Assembly (NCBI RefSeq): GCF_002288925.2
Contig: NW_022098076.1
Span: 83,959,062-84,023,061 of the forward strand
Length of the DNA stretch: 64,000 bases
From: Delphinapterus leucas
Lineage: Eukaryota > Chordata > Mammalia > Artiodactyla > Monodontidae
Reading direction: 5' to 3'
Shown: positions 35,655 through 48,070 of the stretch, one piece after another
Layout: each line of letters begins with the position of its first letter
How positions within the stretch are numbered: the first letter of the stretch is position 1
The notes under the pieces: generated by a model
Seen by the model: only the letters and a program-made list of their open reading frames with translations
Databases searched by the model: none
What the model was told of the DNA's origin: nothing
Made by a program: the position numbers and the translations under genes

Positions 35655-35810
35655 AGTGGGGCTGGTAGCATCAGACTCACACGAGGTGCTTCTGAAAAAT
35701 GCAGATTCCTGGGTCTCACCACAGCCGTTGATCTGGGATCTCCCAAGTTAGAACCTAGAATCTGCCTCTTACCGTGCTCACCCACATGAAAGTTTGGAAA
35801 TTACTCTTCT
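35655..35810. mobile_element. MER5A-like DNA transposon fragment
   Basis: The series AATGCAGATTCCTGGGTCTC, AGAATCTGCCTCTT and CATGAAAGTTTGGAAATTAC follows MER5A. Similar pieces occur at about 37650-37790 and 39110-39300. Confidence 0.6.
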
Positions 35811-35819
35811 AGATCCAGT

Positions 35820-37600
35820 ATCTAGTCTCTAGAGCTTTGACGTGCTGCTGCGTGTTTCACAGGACTGTGACATGCGAGCAGTGGGAAGGTGTAGGGCCTG
35901 TCACGTGGCTCATTTTATTTGCTGCCAGTCAGTCCGGCCACCAAGCCTAGGGTCAGCTGTCCCAAACCCCTTCCCTCCCAGGCTCCACATCCTTGTTTCT
36001 CCTGACAAACAGTCACTGGCAACAGTTGTCCAGTGTGACCTGGACGTTACCCCTCAGTGGTTGGTCTTGGCAGAAGTTCCCGATCTAAGTTTCTTTGTCC
36101 CTTTCCAGAGTTCTCCTCCTGACTCTCCATCTTTTCTCTTTCTTATTCTTTGATTTCTTGGGATGATATTTACTTATATTTTTCTATGCCCAAAGGTTAA
36201 AAGGTATTTTCAGAAGATTGAGGTTTCTGTGGGAAATATGGGCTAATTCCAAATGGGCTATGATTTTAAAAGTCAATGAAAACATTACCTTGGGCTGTTG
36301 CTTAAAAAGCTGGCCATTGGGCTGTCTCTGATTTGAAACTCAAGTTGAAGGGAGTGAGAAAAAAATGAAACAGGTCTAAATGTCATCAACAGTGCTTCTC
36401 TCTGCCTCCGTCTGAGAATCTGGGCAAAGAGCAAGCACGTTGGGGATTTTGTTGTTTCTGAGAGGGGGACCTGCCCCTGTTCGTGAAAGGGGGGGCACCA
36501 TCAACTGACGTTTTATCCCTTGGAGGGAGGGAGCCGCTGTGCCAGGCAGTTACGAACCCACTGCTTACAGCAGGGCCTTATCCACCAGGAAGCACGTCTG
36601 TGCGCCCCTCAGGTGGCTGAGGGTCTGTCCAGCACAGAGACAGCAGAACCTGCTGAACCACCTGTCCCCAAGCTGCCAACCTCAGAGACGCCTTCACGGC
36701 CTCTCTGATCCCGGGCTGACCAGCACAGCAGCAGCTGAGTGCCTGGGATCACAGGCTAAGGAACTGAAAACATTCTCTACGGAGGAACCGTTGGCGCTTG
36801 GAGGCCGTTGTAGATTTCCAGGACTCACAGAATACTCCATTTGTAAGCCCTGGTCCTGCCCACTGTGGACCAGTGCATCAGGCACAGTCAAGTGCGTGCT
36901 AGCTGGCCTTCCTTGCCCTTGCTTCCTCCCTGCTAATGCCAGCTGGGGTAGCACAGGAGTGGGGCAGAAGGAAAGAGGATGGGGCCAAGTGTAAGTGGGC
37001 GTGTGGGTAAAAATGTAAACCAGGAAACAGACCACTTTGATTAGGCTTAAAGTAAAGCAGTTTTAGAATTATTGCATCTGGGATTTGTTGTCTTATCATC
37101 ACAGATTGTATCTATTTGGATATGTGTGTATCCAAATGTATCTATTGTATCTACTCTTCTGATGTGGAGTTAGAGGGATCCTGATCATTCCAGGAAGACG
37201 CACTCAGCTATGCAAGGCAGTATGCACCGTAGCAGGAGTAAATCCTGAGTTCAGAGCTGGTTAAAATATCTGTGTCCACATCCATATCCATAACCACATC
37301 TGTCTCCCAGGGTCTTGTCAGTCTCCTCTGCTCTGGAAGAAACCTGATATGACACAGAAACTGCTAGATGCTGGCGAATAGTCCCCGGGTTTCAGACCAT
37401 CTAGACAATAAACAACTGCGTAATACTCAGTGCGACGGCTTCTGTAGAGCCCATCTGTTTCAGAATAACCCTAATTCTGCTTACAGTGCGGAATGCTTTG
37501 TTGCCTGGAATTTGTCCTAGTTTTCTTCAGCAGATTGAGTCATGAGCCTCTGGCTCCACCTGCCGGCAAGTGTAAATACTGGCGTGAAACCCAGGGTGGA
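35820..37600. other. Intronic stretch with no recognised gene
   Basis: It contains open frames of up to about 150 codons on both strands (about 36539-37035) that overlap and resemble no protein I know. No promoter or RNA gene is seen. Confidence 0.45.
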
Positions 37601-37649
37601 TATTTTCAGTTGAAAAAAAAAAAAAAATCTGAGCTGATTCTAAAAAGCT

Positions 37650-37790
37650 AGTGTAGCTCCGAATCACCTGGGAACTCATTAAAATACGGTAGCCTGGGCT
37701 CCATGCCAAGCCTGCCAGATCGGAAACTCTCAAAGCGCTCTCCTGGTGATTCATGCACTCACCTCTGTGTTGGAGAACCTGAATTCAGTG
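37650..37790. mobile_element. MER5A-like DNA transposon fragment
   Basis: CCGAATCACCTGGGAACTC, then CTCTCCTGGTGATTCATGCA follows the MER5A text. Confidence 0.55.
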
Positions 37791-38149
37791 AAGGTCAGGG
37801 ATGACCCCACTGTACCCTGTTCATCCTCAAGCAGGGAGAGTGACAGAGGCTGCTTGAGGTACCCACTTCTACCTATTCCAGTTTATCCAGGTAACTCTTG
37901 GTGATGAGAGTTAAAGCTTCATTGCCTTGGAGCTCATCAAAAAATTTTAAAAGTGGAAGAACCTGGCAAACACTCCTTAACCCAGTGCTCAAGGTTACAT
38001 CACCAGTGATAAGTCATATGATCGGATGGCAAGGGCACTTCTCCTCTGCGGTCTTCTTCCCAAAACCCTAACCCCAGAGTAATGATGAGGAAAAGCATCA
38101 GACAAACCAAACTGAGGGACGTTCTGCTGTAGGCTGGTGCTGCGCAGGA

Positions 38150-38470
38150 CTGTCAAGGTCACAGGAAATAAGAAAAGACTGAGACGGTACCACAGACCTG
38201 AAGAGACTAAGGAGACCCGACAACTAAATGGACTGTTGGCTTTAGTTGGGAAATTAGTGGCAAAACTGGTGAAACAGAGAAGGGAACAGAGAAGGGAAAT
38301 TAGTGGAAAAACGGGTGAAATCCAAGTGGAGTCTGGAATTTCATTAATAGTAGCGCAGCCATCTCTGTAAGTGGTTGATTTTGACAACTAGATCATGATA
38401 ACGTAAGATGTTTGGCTGTATTGCCTTTGTAACTTTCTTTAAATCTAAAATTATTCCAAAATAAAGAGTT
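38150..38470 (+). mobile_element. Old L1M-type 3' end with internal duplication
   Basis: GGAAAAACGGGTGAAATCC, GATCATGATAACGTAAGATG and the end AAATTATTCCAAAATAAAGA follow the 3'UTR of old mammalian L1. A piece containing GGGAAATTAGTGG (38248 and 38297 areas) is present twice. Confidence 0.6.
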
Positions 38471-38472
38471 TA

Positions 38473-38697
38473 GGGCTTCCCTGGTGGCGCAGTGGTTGAG
38501 AGTCCGCCTGCCGATGGAGGGGACACGGGTTCGTGCCCCGGTCCGGGAAGATCCCACATGCCGCGGAGCGGCTGGGCCCGTGAGCCATGGCCGCTGAGTC
38601 TGTGCGTCCGGAGCCTGTGCTCTGCAACGGGAGAGGCCACAACAGTGAGAGGCCCGCGTACTGCAAAAAAAAACCAAAAAACAAAACAAAACAAAAA
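38473..38697 (+). mobile_element. CHR-type cetacean SINE
   Basis: Full-length copy whose A-tail has been broken into an (ACAAA)-like run. It inserted immediately after an old L1 end. AGAGTTTA-type flanks give a weak duplication. Confidence 0.9.
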
Positions 38698-39644
38698 AGT
38701 TTATTAAAAATTAAAACGTTGGGGCATGGGGAGGGACACTGAATTAGACCAAATTAGTTGGAGGAAGTTGCCAAGAAGCACAGCATGGCCAGTTCTCGGC
38801 CCAGCTGTCAGAAGTCACGGCCAGGCTGGCTGACGGGGCAGGCAGAGTAGCTGCCCGGACTGCAGGCAGTGGAGGACGCAGGTTGCTGGTGTGGCCCATC
38901 TGCACCTGGCCTTCTTAGGCCAGCCAGCCCTGATGGCTCACTGAGAAACGAACAGCCGCGGATGTTGTGCCTCTGTGCGGAGGTCTAAAATGTCCAATCC
39001 AGCACCCATCGTTGCACAGATGAGGAGCTCGAGGCCCAGGGAGAAGTGCCTCGTCCAGGGTCCTTGTGGAGCCAGATGCAGACCCACATCCAGCGAAATG
39101 TGTTCTTTTCCCCCAGTGATTCTCAGTGATCTGATACACTGTCTGCAGCAGAAACGCTGCCAGGGTGGGTTTTCATTAAAATGCACCTTCCTGCTCTCCA
39201 ACCAGTTGATGCATAAGAATCTCTGGCTGTAGGATCTAGTAAATCTGCGTTTTTAACAAGTTCTCCATTATTGTGCACATGAAAGTTTAGGAATCACAGC
39301 AGCAAACCAGACAGCTGTCCCGTTCATAGAGTCTCCAAGACTGCCTGGCTTTGCCCAAACCTCTTGCATTTGAGCTACTGAAAACTGGGAGCCTAGCTCT
39401 GACTCCTGCCTTCACCGGCCAGTTGGTTGCTATTCTATGGAAACTATGCTCATGGGACGGGGCTGCTAAAGGCCAGCAAGGGGAGAATTCAGCCGCAGCC
39501 ACTCTTACGATGATGCCATAGCAAGTGGCAGGCAGCAGGGCTGGAACCCAGTGGGTCTCGGGAAGACGCAATTTTACATCTCTTTGAGCTCAATTTATTA
39601 TAGTTTAAATAATCTCTTACCCGCTTCCCTCTCCTAAAAAAAAA

Positions 39645-39711
39645 AAATTAAAACTTACTCAAAGATAATTAAATTTAGAAAATACTTAAATTAAAACTTA
39701 CTCAAAGATAA
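39645..39711. repeat. 24-bp perfect direct repeat, 43-bp period
   Basis: A 24-base AT-rich word containing TTAAAACTTACTCAAAGATA occurs at 39645-39668 and again at 39688-39711. Confidence 0.9.
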
Positions 39712-40228
39712 CCCCATGATCAAGAAGCAAGAGGAGGGGTGGTATCCAGGCTCTGAGGAAAAGACTAGAAGTTCCATCCTGCTTGTCCTTCCCCTGCCCC
39801 CGCCACCATGGCCCCATCTTAACATCATCAGGAAATCCGGCCATAAAAAGGCAGTGGAAGGCCTCCTCTGTCTAAGAGATGACGATCAGAGGGTCAGAGC
39901 TGATAGAGGGCCAGGAGCCGGAGGGGTCAGAGATTTGATCAGGTAACCATTTGGACCTCGGGAATCCTTTAAGGTTGGAGGGTCCAAGTCCAACAAAGAT
40001 GCAGGCCAGGTGGGAGGTACAGGGCAGCGGCCCTCTCTGGGGGGGTCCTGCTAGGGCCCTGTTTGCGGGCAGGTATGAGATCTCTATCAGAAACATCAGG
40101 AGAGGCCCCAGGCCGCAGCTGCCTGTCCTGGGCAAGTCAGGCACATTGGCCCTGGAGCTTCAGAGAGGAGTGTGGGATTTTAATAGTCCAAAGGGTCTTC
40201 ATCTTTTTTCTAGCTTTGTCCGTACTTA

Positions 40229-40269
<41 letters not shown>

Positions 40270-40278
40270 TTTTTTTTC
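40229..40278. repeat. Compound (TG)n(TA)n microsatellite with T-run
   Basis: TG repeats pass directly into TA repeats and then a T run. Confidence 0.95.
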
Positions 40279-40884
40279 CATCAGAACTCCCTGCCCACAA
40301 AAGACTTCCTCGTTCTACTTTCAGTTTTCTCTTTTTTGTTGTAAAATATGTTCTCAAATCTCTCCCTCCAGGCAGGGCCCTTGTCTGGTTTCTCTCTGCT
40401 GTCCGAGCCAGGCACGTAGGCCCTCGTGGGTACTAAGCAATGAGAATTTGGAAGCAAAGGGAACCCCGCATCTAGTTTTCCAAGAATTTTCTTATATCTG
40501 TCCAGTAGATATCAGTAGGTGATTTTGAATTTAAAGAAAAAAAAAAAAAAAGGTACAGCCCCAAATTATATGGAACTGGGAAGGCTGGTCCTCCAGAGGA
40601 GATAGTCAACCTCTTCTCAGCTTCCAGAATCAGCTGATGTGATTGGGTAAACTCCATCTGAGGCACCTTCAGGTTGCTGGCCAAAAGGCATGCTGTTTTA
40701 CATCAAAGAAAATTTGAAACATCCTAAAGCCATTAAATATATATAAAAGGTGCTTGAAAATCATTCCTAATCTCATTTAAATCCCTCTTGATAAAGTGTT
40801 ATGGTGGTGACAGAATTGTGAAAGGATTTAAGACAGATTGATTTTTTAAAATGGAAAATCCCTTTAGTATTAAAATTTGCATCC

Positions 40885-41133
40885 GGGCTTCCCTGATGGC
40901 TCAGTGGTTAAGAATCCACCTGCCAATGCAGGGGACATGGGTTCCATCCCTGCTCGGGAAGATCCCACATGCCGTGGAGCAACTAAGCCCGTGCGCCACA
41001 ACTACTGAGCCCACGTGCTGCAACTACTGAAGCCTGTGCACCTAGTGCCTGTGGTCTGCAACCAGAGAAGCCACCACAAAGAGAAGCCCACACGCAGCAA
41101 CAAAGACCCAACACAGCCATAGATAGATAGAGA
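40885..41133 (+). mobile_element. CHR-2-like older tRNA-derived SINE
   Basis: It begins GGGCTTCCCTGATGGCTCAG like CHR, but the body has the (CAACTACTGAGCC)-type units and a GATA-rich tail (ATAGATAGATAG) in place of the usual CHR 3' part. The 12-bp flanks AAATTTGCATCC (40873-40884) and AAATCTGCATCC (41134-41145) are its target-site duplication. It belongs to an older subfamily than the other copies; the subfamily name is from memory. Confidence 0.85.
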
Positions 41134-41719
41134 AAATCTGCATCCATTTGTTTAAAGAAATATGTGCTTCATGTTACAGTGGTTCCTAATGGGAGACCCT
41201 CTTCTCCTCAGCCTCTCTTTTTGCTGCCCCTCCAGCCCATCAAGAGTTATTTCTGTAAGAATTTATAAGCTGTTCTCTGTTTAGAAAATACATGATATAG
41301 TTAATCACCAAGGCTGACTTTTGCAACTGGGCCTCTTGCTAAAACCTTGTCAAGGGAGATCCTAATTCTAGATACTTTGTTATCCAGAAGATCTTACTGT
41401 TTGCAGTGAACCTTATCTAAAGCAGAAGGTAAAATTTCCTGCTGCTTTTTAAACAGATCCTGCTTCCAAATCAAGTTTAAAGGAATAGTATTGTTCGGGT
41501 TTACAGATTCTGGTTTTGGGGTTAAGAAAGACAACTAACACACCTCATGTCTGGAGCAGAGTAGAAAGGGATCTAGGTGTGACTCTTGCCTCAGTCCCTG
41601 ACCAGCTGTGTGGCGTTGGTAAGTTCCTTGAAATCTTTAAGCCTCCATTCTTCTTTCTATAAAACAGACGAGGAAATTCTACTCAGAAGGATAAGTAGAA
41701 TAGAAACCACATACAGCAA

Positions 41720-41960
41720 TATGGTGAGTCTCACAAAGATAATGTAAAATGAAACAACCCACAAAAGGTACATATTATATGAATCCATTTATGGACAAAA
41801 AGAGACAAAATGAATCTCTGCTGTAAGAAGTCAGTGGACCGCTTCTGGAAGGGAGCCCATGGAGGCTTGGGAGTGCTGGAAATACTGTATTTTGGTCTGG
41901 ATGTTGGTCCCATACGTTCAGTGCATGGAAATTAATAAAGTTGTACACTTTTTAAAAGGA
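41720..41960 (+). mobile_element. Old L1 3' remnant
   Basis: TATATGAATCCATTTATGGA and AATTAATAAAGTTGTACACT are typical of the 3' end of old mammalian L1 copies. Confidence 0.45.
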
Positions 41961-42139
41961 AGGGAGAGTAAAGTAGAGTGAGCATGTAGCAATTGCCCAG
42001 CAAACATTTATTGTCTCCTCCCGGACTTTCTCTTTTTGTTCTAGAGGTCATACCATGTGTTCTCTATATTGCAAAAAAAACTCTAGATCTGACAGAGTGG
42101 ACCCAATATTTTAGGTTACTCGAATTGCTAACTGGATTA

Positions 42140-42166
42140 TTAAGTTGATTATAATTATCAACTTAA
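42140..42166. repeat. Perfect inverted repeat, 10-bp arms
   Basis: TTAAGTTGAT (42140-42149) and ATCAACTTAA (42157-42166) around TATAATT. Confidence 0.85.
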
Positions 42167-42485
42167 CTTGATTATGAAGCCTGTTGATTTGAAGTCAGTT
42201 GTGGCCATTAACGGTCCCCCAAATTAACCAACTAGAACAGAGAGAAAAGTACAACAGGGAAAGTAGCAACTGAGTTGATTTCCATTCAGAGCTTCTCATT
42301 TTGGGATTCCAGATACTGTTTCAGAACTAAGGAATCCCACCACTGTTGATTTGATCAGTTGAGGAGTGGAAATGTGAATTTTTCTCTCTCAAATCACATC
42401 TAAATGTTACCTTTATTGTAAACCATAATGAAACTTCCATCTGTATGAAAGTTATGAGATTTTTAGGTGAATTTCAAACTCTTTT

Positions 42486-42694
42486 TTTTTTTTTTTTTTT
42501 TTGTGGTACGCGGGCCTCTCACTGTTGTGACCTCTCCCGTTGCAGAGCACAGGCTCCGGATGCGCAGGCTCAGAGGCCATGGCTCACGGGCCCAGCCACT
42601 CTGCGGCATGTGGGATCTTCCCGGACCGGGGCACGAACCTGTGTCCCCCGCATTGGCAGGCGGACTCTCAACCACTGCACCACCAGGGAAGCCC
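42486..42694 (-). mobile_element. CHR-type cetacean SINE
   Basis: Reverse full-length copy flanked by TCAAACTCTTTT (42474-42485 and 42695-42706), a perfect 12-bp duplication. Confidence 0.95.
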
Positions 42695-42706
42695 TCAAAC
42701 TCTTTT

Positions 42707-43890
42707 TAAAGCGATGGACAGATGGATAGATAGATCATTATTATTAGTGCCTCAAAAAGGAAAGTGCTCGTATTGTCCTTGGGCACCTCCTACTTTAAAA
42801 GAATATCTTGCTAATTGTTGGACTTGGGGTTCCTTCCAGGCCTTTTTGGTCATAGTAAATGACTTAGCAACTGTCCTGTCAAAAGACATTTTGGAAGCTT
42901 TAGAATTCATGGAATTCTAATAAAGTAACATTTTTGAAAGAGAGAATATGGGTCCCATGCTGTTGCCCTCGTTTGACAAAAGCAATCCCAGAGAGTACAG
43001 GAATATTTAGAGGTTTAAAAAAATTTTTTTTAAAGTGATTGCCTCCATAGGTCCCCAATTTAAGGGAAAGACAAGCCATCTTGAGGCTTCACTTTAGTAT
43101 AATTTCACTGAATGGCATAGAGGGCTCGTCAGATCATGGGCAGGATCTATGAATACAGCAAATTAAACATCTCTATTTACAGGGATGGCGAACAGTAGGG
43201 AAAATGGCCATCAACTCATGGCATTCTTTTTAGCAATTCTTATGTGGATGAAATTGCTTCTCCTCCCTTAGATGTAAAATGCAGAGGTTACTGCATTATA
43301 CATAAGGGTAGAGAACTGAAAATTTTTCCATCAAGAACCACAAATCAATAAATCTTATGATCTCACTACTGGTGCTATAATTGAGCTAAATCTTCTTAAA
43401 CTGGGCACTGCTCCTGAGGTCCTTTGAAGCATGCTCACTGTTTCTTTGAGTAAAATTGAGGGCTGACCTCCATTTACAGGACTATAGAAGCAAGGCTCAT
43501 AAATACTAATGTTCTGTACCAAGTTCATCAGAGCAAGGCTGTTTCACCCAGACCTGTAAATGTTCAATGCATGATTTAACTCAGTGGAGAAAAGAGGTCT
43601 CAGCTGGGCTCTCCAGTTTTCGCAGTGCCTGAAAGTCACAAAAGTGTGCTGGCATGTGGAGGTTGTGAATTACCTTTTTCATATCTGTCTCTTAGAGGAC
43701 AAGTATTTAGTAAGTAGTGACTCCACACTTTGTACAAAACACTGCCAGCTGGTCCTCAAACAGAATTGGGCTCTATCTTTTAAGAAGTCTTTGGTCATTT
43801 TATTTGGTATCTGTCTTTTAGCCAGTGATATTAACAGATAGACATTTAACCCATATGATTCTCAGTGATGTTCGAGGTTAGGAGTCCTGA
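42707..43890. other. Repeat-poor intronic stretch
   Basis: No gene or recognised repeat after the SINE until the MIR at about 43900. A short GATA run (42723-42735) and moderately AT-rich unique sequence are present. Possibly slowly evolving, but not testable here. Confidence 0.4.
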
Positions 43891-43899
43891 CATCCAGTG

Positions 43900-44090
43900 C
43901 TCATCAGGCATTAACTGCACTGCTGGCACTCAGCTGAGCATTTTATATGCATCCTCTCTTATTCTCTCAACAGTCCAGCAAAGGAGCTACTGTTACTATT
44001 TGCATTTTATAGGTAAGGAAACTAAGGCCACGTGAAGGTAACCTACTTGCTCAAGGATGTGTAGCTGTAAGTGGAAGAGTCAGGATTTTA
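43900..44090 (-). mobile_element. MIR SINE remnant
   Basis: Reverse MIR with CTCAGCTGAGCATTTTATAT and TAGGTAAGGAAACTAAGGCC. Confidence 0.65.
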
Positions 44091-45318
44091 CCCCAGTCAT
44101 CAGACTCCAGAGTCACGGCAAGGACCCTGGCAGCCACCTTGTTCTGCACCCTCTCCCCTGACAAGTGAACCAACCAGAGCCTGCCGGAATGAAGACTTGC
44201 CTGGGGTGTCCTCTCTAGTTCCAGGCAGGGCCGGAAGCATCTCCCATTTTCCTAGCAACACTTTTTCCAATATACGCACGGGGACCTCTTCTCCTTTTGC
44301 CGTCTAGCTGAGGCCCATCCAGATCCTTTTCTGTGTGCTTAATAAATATAGGTAGATATGGAAAGCGCATTTCTTAGACCCTTTGAGAAATGCCTGCAGA
44401 GGGTCCTGGAGGCTAAGGAGAGAAATAATAGGTCATGTGACACAAGCGGAAAACATAGAAATGGTTTAAAAATAGATGACAAGGTGGAGAATTGGAAGAC
44501 AGAGCTTAGCTGAGACGGAGGGGAGCAGCTGGAGGCCTGGTCCCCAGTGTGGCACTGACCCAGAGCACAGATGTGACGAACAGGTCTGGGGGGTTGGCTG
44601 ACTGACATCAAATACATAACTGCCTTCAACATATCACAGGTTAATTTAGTCTTGAAAACTTTCCAAGAAAACTAACTACCAGCAAGACGAATGCAGTTCA
44701 AAGCCTGAAATGAAGCAGTTAAATCATTCTGCAGTCGGGTGGCTTTGATGTTAACAGAAACACTGAGTTTGAAGGATTTAAAATACCCATAAAACATCCA
44801 CATCAGGCATTGTCATTATTGTTGTTTTGTTGCTATACACAAGGCCTTTCCAGGGGTCCTAAAAACCCAAAGCACTCTAGTAGTCAGTAGAATTTAAGGG
44901 GACCCAGTGCGGGAACTTTGTAGTCACATCTGTGATGACAGCACAGCCAAGTCGATTTGAGAGCTTAGGCTGGATCTTCTTCTTTTTCTATTTTCAGATT
45001 ACAGTGAGCTCCCTGCATATCCATGAAGGAAAGGGACTCTCTGGGTTCTGGCAGGAGGATAAGGCGTAGCGAAGGGATGTGATAACATACTCGGTGTGTT
45101 AGTAGGATCGGCAGTGTGGGGCTGTGGAAGAGGAGGAGAAGCCTCCTGCAGCCGGAAGACCGATAGGTGCAAGTTTTTGCTTGCCTTCACGCTAGCTTTG
45201 TGACCTTAGGTGTGTCCCTAACACTCCCTGAGCCTCGGTTTTTTTCATCTGTAAAATTGGCATCATGAAATTGGGAGTAAAAGCTAATTCAAATTGGATA
45301 CCTTAAAAGGCTCTTGTG

Positions 45319-45534
45319 GGGCTCCCCTGGTGGCGCGGTGGTTGGGAGTCCGCCTGCCAATGCAGGGGACACAGGTTCGTGCCCCGGTCTGGGAAGATCC
45401 CACATGCCGTGGAGCGGCTGGGCCCGTGAGCCATGGCCGCTGAGCCTGCGCGTCCGGAGCCTGTGCTCCGCAACGGGAGAGGCCACAACAGTGAGAGGCC
45501 CACGAACCACAAAAAAAAAAAAAAAAAAAAAAGA
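45319..45534 (+). mobile_element. CHR-type cetacean SINE
   Basis: Full-length copy starting GGGCTCCCCTGGTGGCGCGG. The 14-bp target AAAAGGCTCTTGTG is perfectly repeated at 45305-45318 and 45535-45548. Confidence 0.95.
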
Positions 45535-45939
45535 AAAAGGCTCTTGTGAAAGAGTGATTATTGTTCCTCTCTTGATGTGAGTTTTCTACTTCAGCACGTG
45601 GCATTTCTTCTGTTGGCTCAGCCGTGGTTCTCCTTAAATGCCCCGAGCATGGGTCCAGAGAGCATTTGTGCCGGCTGGCCATTTTGAGAGCTGAACCCCC
45701 AGAACCTTCACAGTCTGCCACCTCTGATTCCTCCCTGCATTTCCCTTCATGGAACAGGCTTTTCCTCTTGGACACTGTGATTCCCTTTGGGAGTCTGAGC
45801 ATCTTTCAGCATCTATGGGCTCGTGCCCTGTGGCCTGGAGTCAAGATGCCACGTTGAGCTTGCTTCTAACTCCGCCCACAGCCAGGCCTCCCGGTTCCCT
45901 GCCCAGCTGGAATGGGCTGTCACACACTGGCCCGCGCTC

Positions 45940-46200
45940 ATAAGTGCAATTAAGAATGGACTTGTTAAAAACAACCGTTAAAAGGAAAGCAGGAGTTGGA
46001 GCTCATTGTATAAAGCACTTTTAAGCAATAAACTAATGGTAATTGGATTCATGAGTTTCTCTGTAATTTCAAAGTGTTTACCACTTTGAACAGAGAGAAA
46101 TTCCTTTACAAATGTATGTGGTGAAAACCATATCCAGTAAAACTTTGAATCTTATAGTATTCATAAAATCTTTATGGTAAAAGTCTTACACGTTTGAACA
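45940..46200. promoter_or_regulatory. Candidate conserved non-coding element with palindromic TCF/LEF-like pair
   Basis: A repeat-free, AT-rich stretch. TTCAAAGTG (46068-46076) and CACTTTGAA (46082-46090) form a perfect 9-bp inverted repeat around 5 bases; each arm contains a CTTTGAA word, the TCF/LEF core. Homeodomain-type TAAT/ATTA words lie just before it. Regulatory function is inferred only. Confidence 0.3.
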
Positions 46201-46799
46201 GCATCTTTAGTGAAAGTTGGTAAAATGACACATACTTCACTTATCAAAAAACCTCGAAGTGGAGTTTACCCAGCGCGAGTGAGTGCCGGGCTTGGCCCAC
46301 CTGGATCACTTCTGGGTGGACTAGTCAGGAAATGTTACAAGGGGTCCAGCAGGGGTAATTCCCTCACGTCTCAAAAGGAAAGGACAATCAGACATGGGTA
46401 AGTGTTGGGGTCTCTATCACTGTGGGGGAAAAAAATGTAAAAAGGGGTTGCTTTTGACTGCCTTTTTAGAAAGTTCTCATTGTCTGACAACTGAAATTCT
46501 TGTGGTGGCTTAGCAAACTGACTCTTAGTTTCACACTGCTTTCTCTAACATCTTTTCATCATTGTCTTAACAACCACCATGTCAATATATTACCTGTCAG
46601 CGTCTCCGACAAGGTACCACGCTTGGAGCGAGAGCGGGAGGGGTCAACTGTTCACTTGTTTTCCCTCCTGGCTCCGACCCTCTTGCCCATCCACCCTTCC
46701 CAGCTAGGCCAGGGCTTCCAGAGTCAGTTGTGTCAGAACCTCAGAGGGCAACGTTGAATATGGTGGTCTGGCCGTAACATATACCTTTGGAAGTCATAG

Positions 46800-47165
46800 G
46801 CATGTGCCGCTGAGTCAGGCCCATATTTTTCTTGAACAGCTTCTGTGTGTGCGGGGCTGTACCGGGCACTGGGGAGCAGAGAGAAGCGTCAGAAATGTTC
46901 CCAGCCATTTAAGAGCTTATGATTCCAGTAGGAGAGAGCAGCGGTATGCACAGTGGCTGCCCTGTCTGGTGGGATGTGGTGACTGTTGCATGCGGACCAC
47001 TGAGAGGAAGGTGCTGGAAGCTGAGGAGCTTGAATTGGGAGAGAGCTCTTCCTTTGGGGGTGGCCAGAGGGCAGTGCGATTTGGATGGGGCGTTGGAAAA
47101 CGAGTAGGACTTTTGATGGAGGGAGGTGATGGGAGTGGGCCTTTCAGAGTGAGTTTACAGGGTTA
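46800..47165 (-). mobile_element. L2 LINE remnant, reverse orientation
   Basis: The order 'CTGTGTGTGCGGGGCTGTAC ... GGGCACTGGGGAGCAGAGAG' is the reverse L2 3' region. Confidence 0.5.
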
Positions 47166-48070
47166 GCAGAGGCTCAGAAGGGGAAAGGTGCAATCTTTCT
47201 GGTCCGCATGCTTAGACGTGAACCTACTGTTTGCGTGTATCCATCAGTGACGCCCTGCATGGCTGCCTCATGGAGGATATTGAAGCTCTTTCATTAGATT
47301 TAGGTTTCTGGGTCCTTGAGGTCTATTGTCTATTGTTATTCCTTTATTATCCCCCTACAGTGGCTGGAAGAGTGTTTTTTTTAATGCAGTGATTGAAATG
47401 CTTATATCACTGCAAATTATATGTTCTGTTTGTAGCCCCGAGAAACCCTTTTCAGTGATGATTTCCGTGGCCCACATGATCTTCAAATATTATGCCGGCA
47501 TTTTTGTCTGCCTGCTTAGATATTGGTCATTATGGTAACACAGCCCCTGCTCTATGGGCCATGATGCCCTGTGGGGGCTTGTGAGTTTCAGGCAGGCGTG
47601 ATTCCCACCAGCTGGGGAAGTACAGGAGGCAGCAGGTTAGAGGGAGGAAAAGGGCCCAACAGGAGAACCCTACGAGCACACTGGGTGAGGATGTTATGGA
47701 CAGTGACAGTTATTTCTGGGCATTAAAAGAAATAAAGTAAGCCCTTGAGACATTTTGGAAATTAAATGATGCAAATTGTGGAACATGATGGAAAAGAACA
47801 TAGAAATGGGAGGATTGTCAAGAAGTTTCAAAATGAGTCAAATTAGTTTCATGGACTGGACCTCGCTGAAAATGTTTACTTTATGTTGAAATGTAGTATT
47901 GACCTCTGAAATTGAAATATGTTTGTTACATTTCTGTTTCATGCTAATATAAAGATGACACCTAAGCCATCTTTTTTTTCCCCCTTGGGAATCCTAGGAT
48001 GCAGTGCCCTGTAAATGTCAGGACAGTGGGTGGGCAGCGCTTGAGTCTCCCTTGTGCTTTCTCTCTACAG

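Larger units (their letters stand above)
589..48070 (+). other. RHBDD1: RHBDD1 last intron, about 47.5 kb
   Basis: The intron runs from the donor G|GTAGGA after the UIM exon to the acceptor CTCTCTACAG|GA before the terminal exon. It interrupts a codon after its first base, and the two sides join to GGA (Gly) in frame. It contains no other exon I can recognise. Its content is interspersed repeats, one processed pseudogene, a 100-N gap and some repeat-poor stretches, described separately. Confidence 0.9.

Noticed and set aside
36539..37035. Overlapping frames of 151 and 113 codons on opposite strands
   Set aside because: No motif, no splice or poly(A) context, and mutual overlap indicate GC-rich chance frames.
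39951..40436. A 161-codon + frame
   Set aside because: It runs through a (TG)n(TA)n microsatellite (giving a VCVCV/YIYIY string) and has no similarity or exon signals.
45284..45802. A 172-codon minus-strand frame
   Set aside because: More than half of it is the CHR SINE and its poly(A) read in reverse; the rest resembles nothing.
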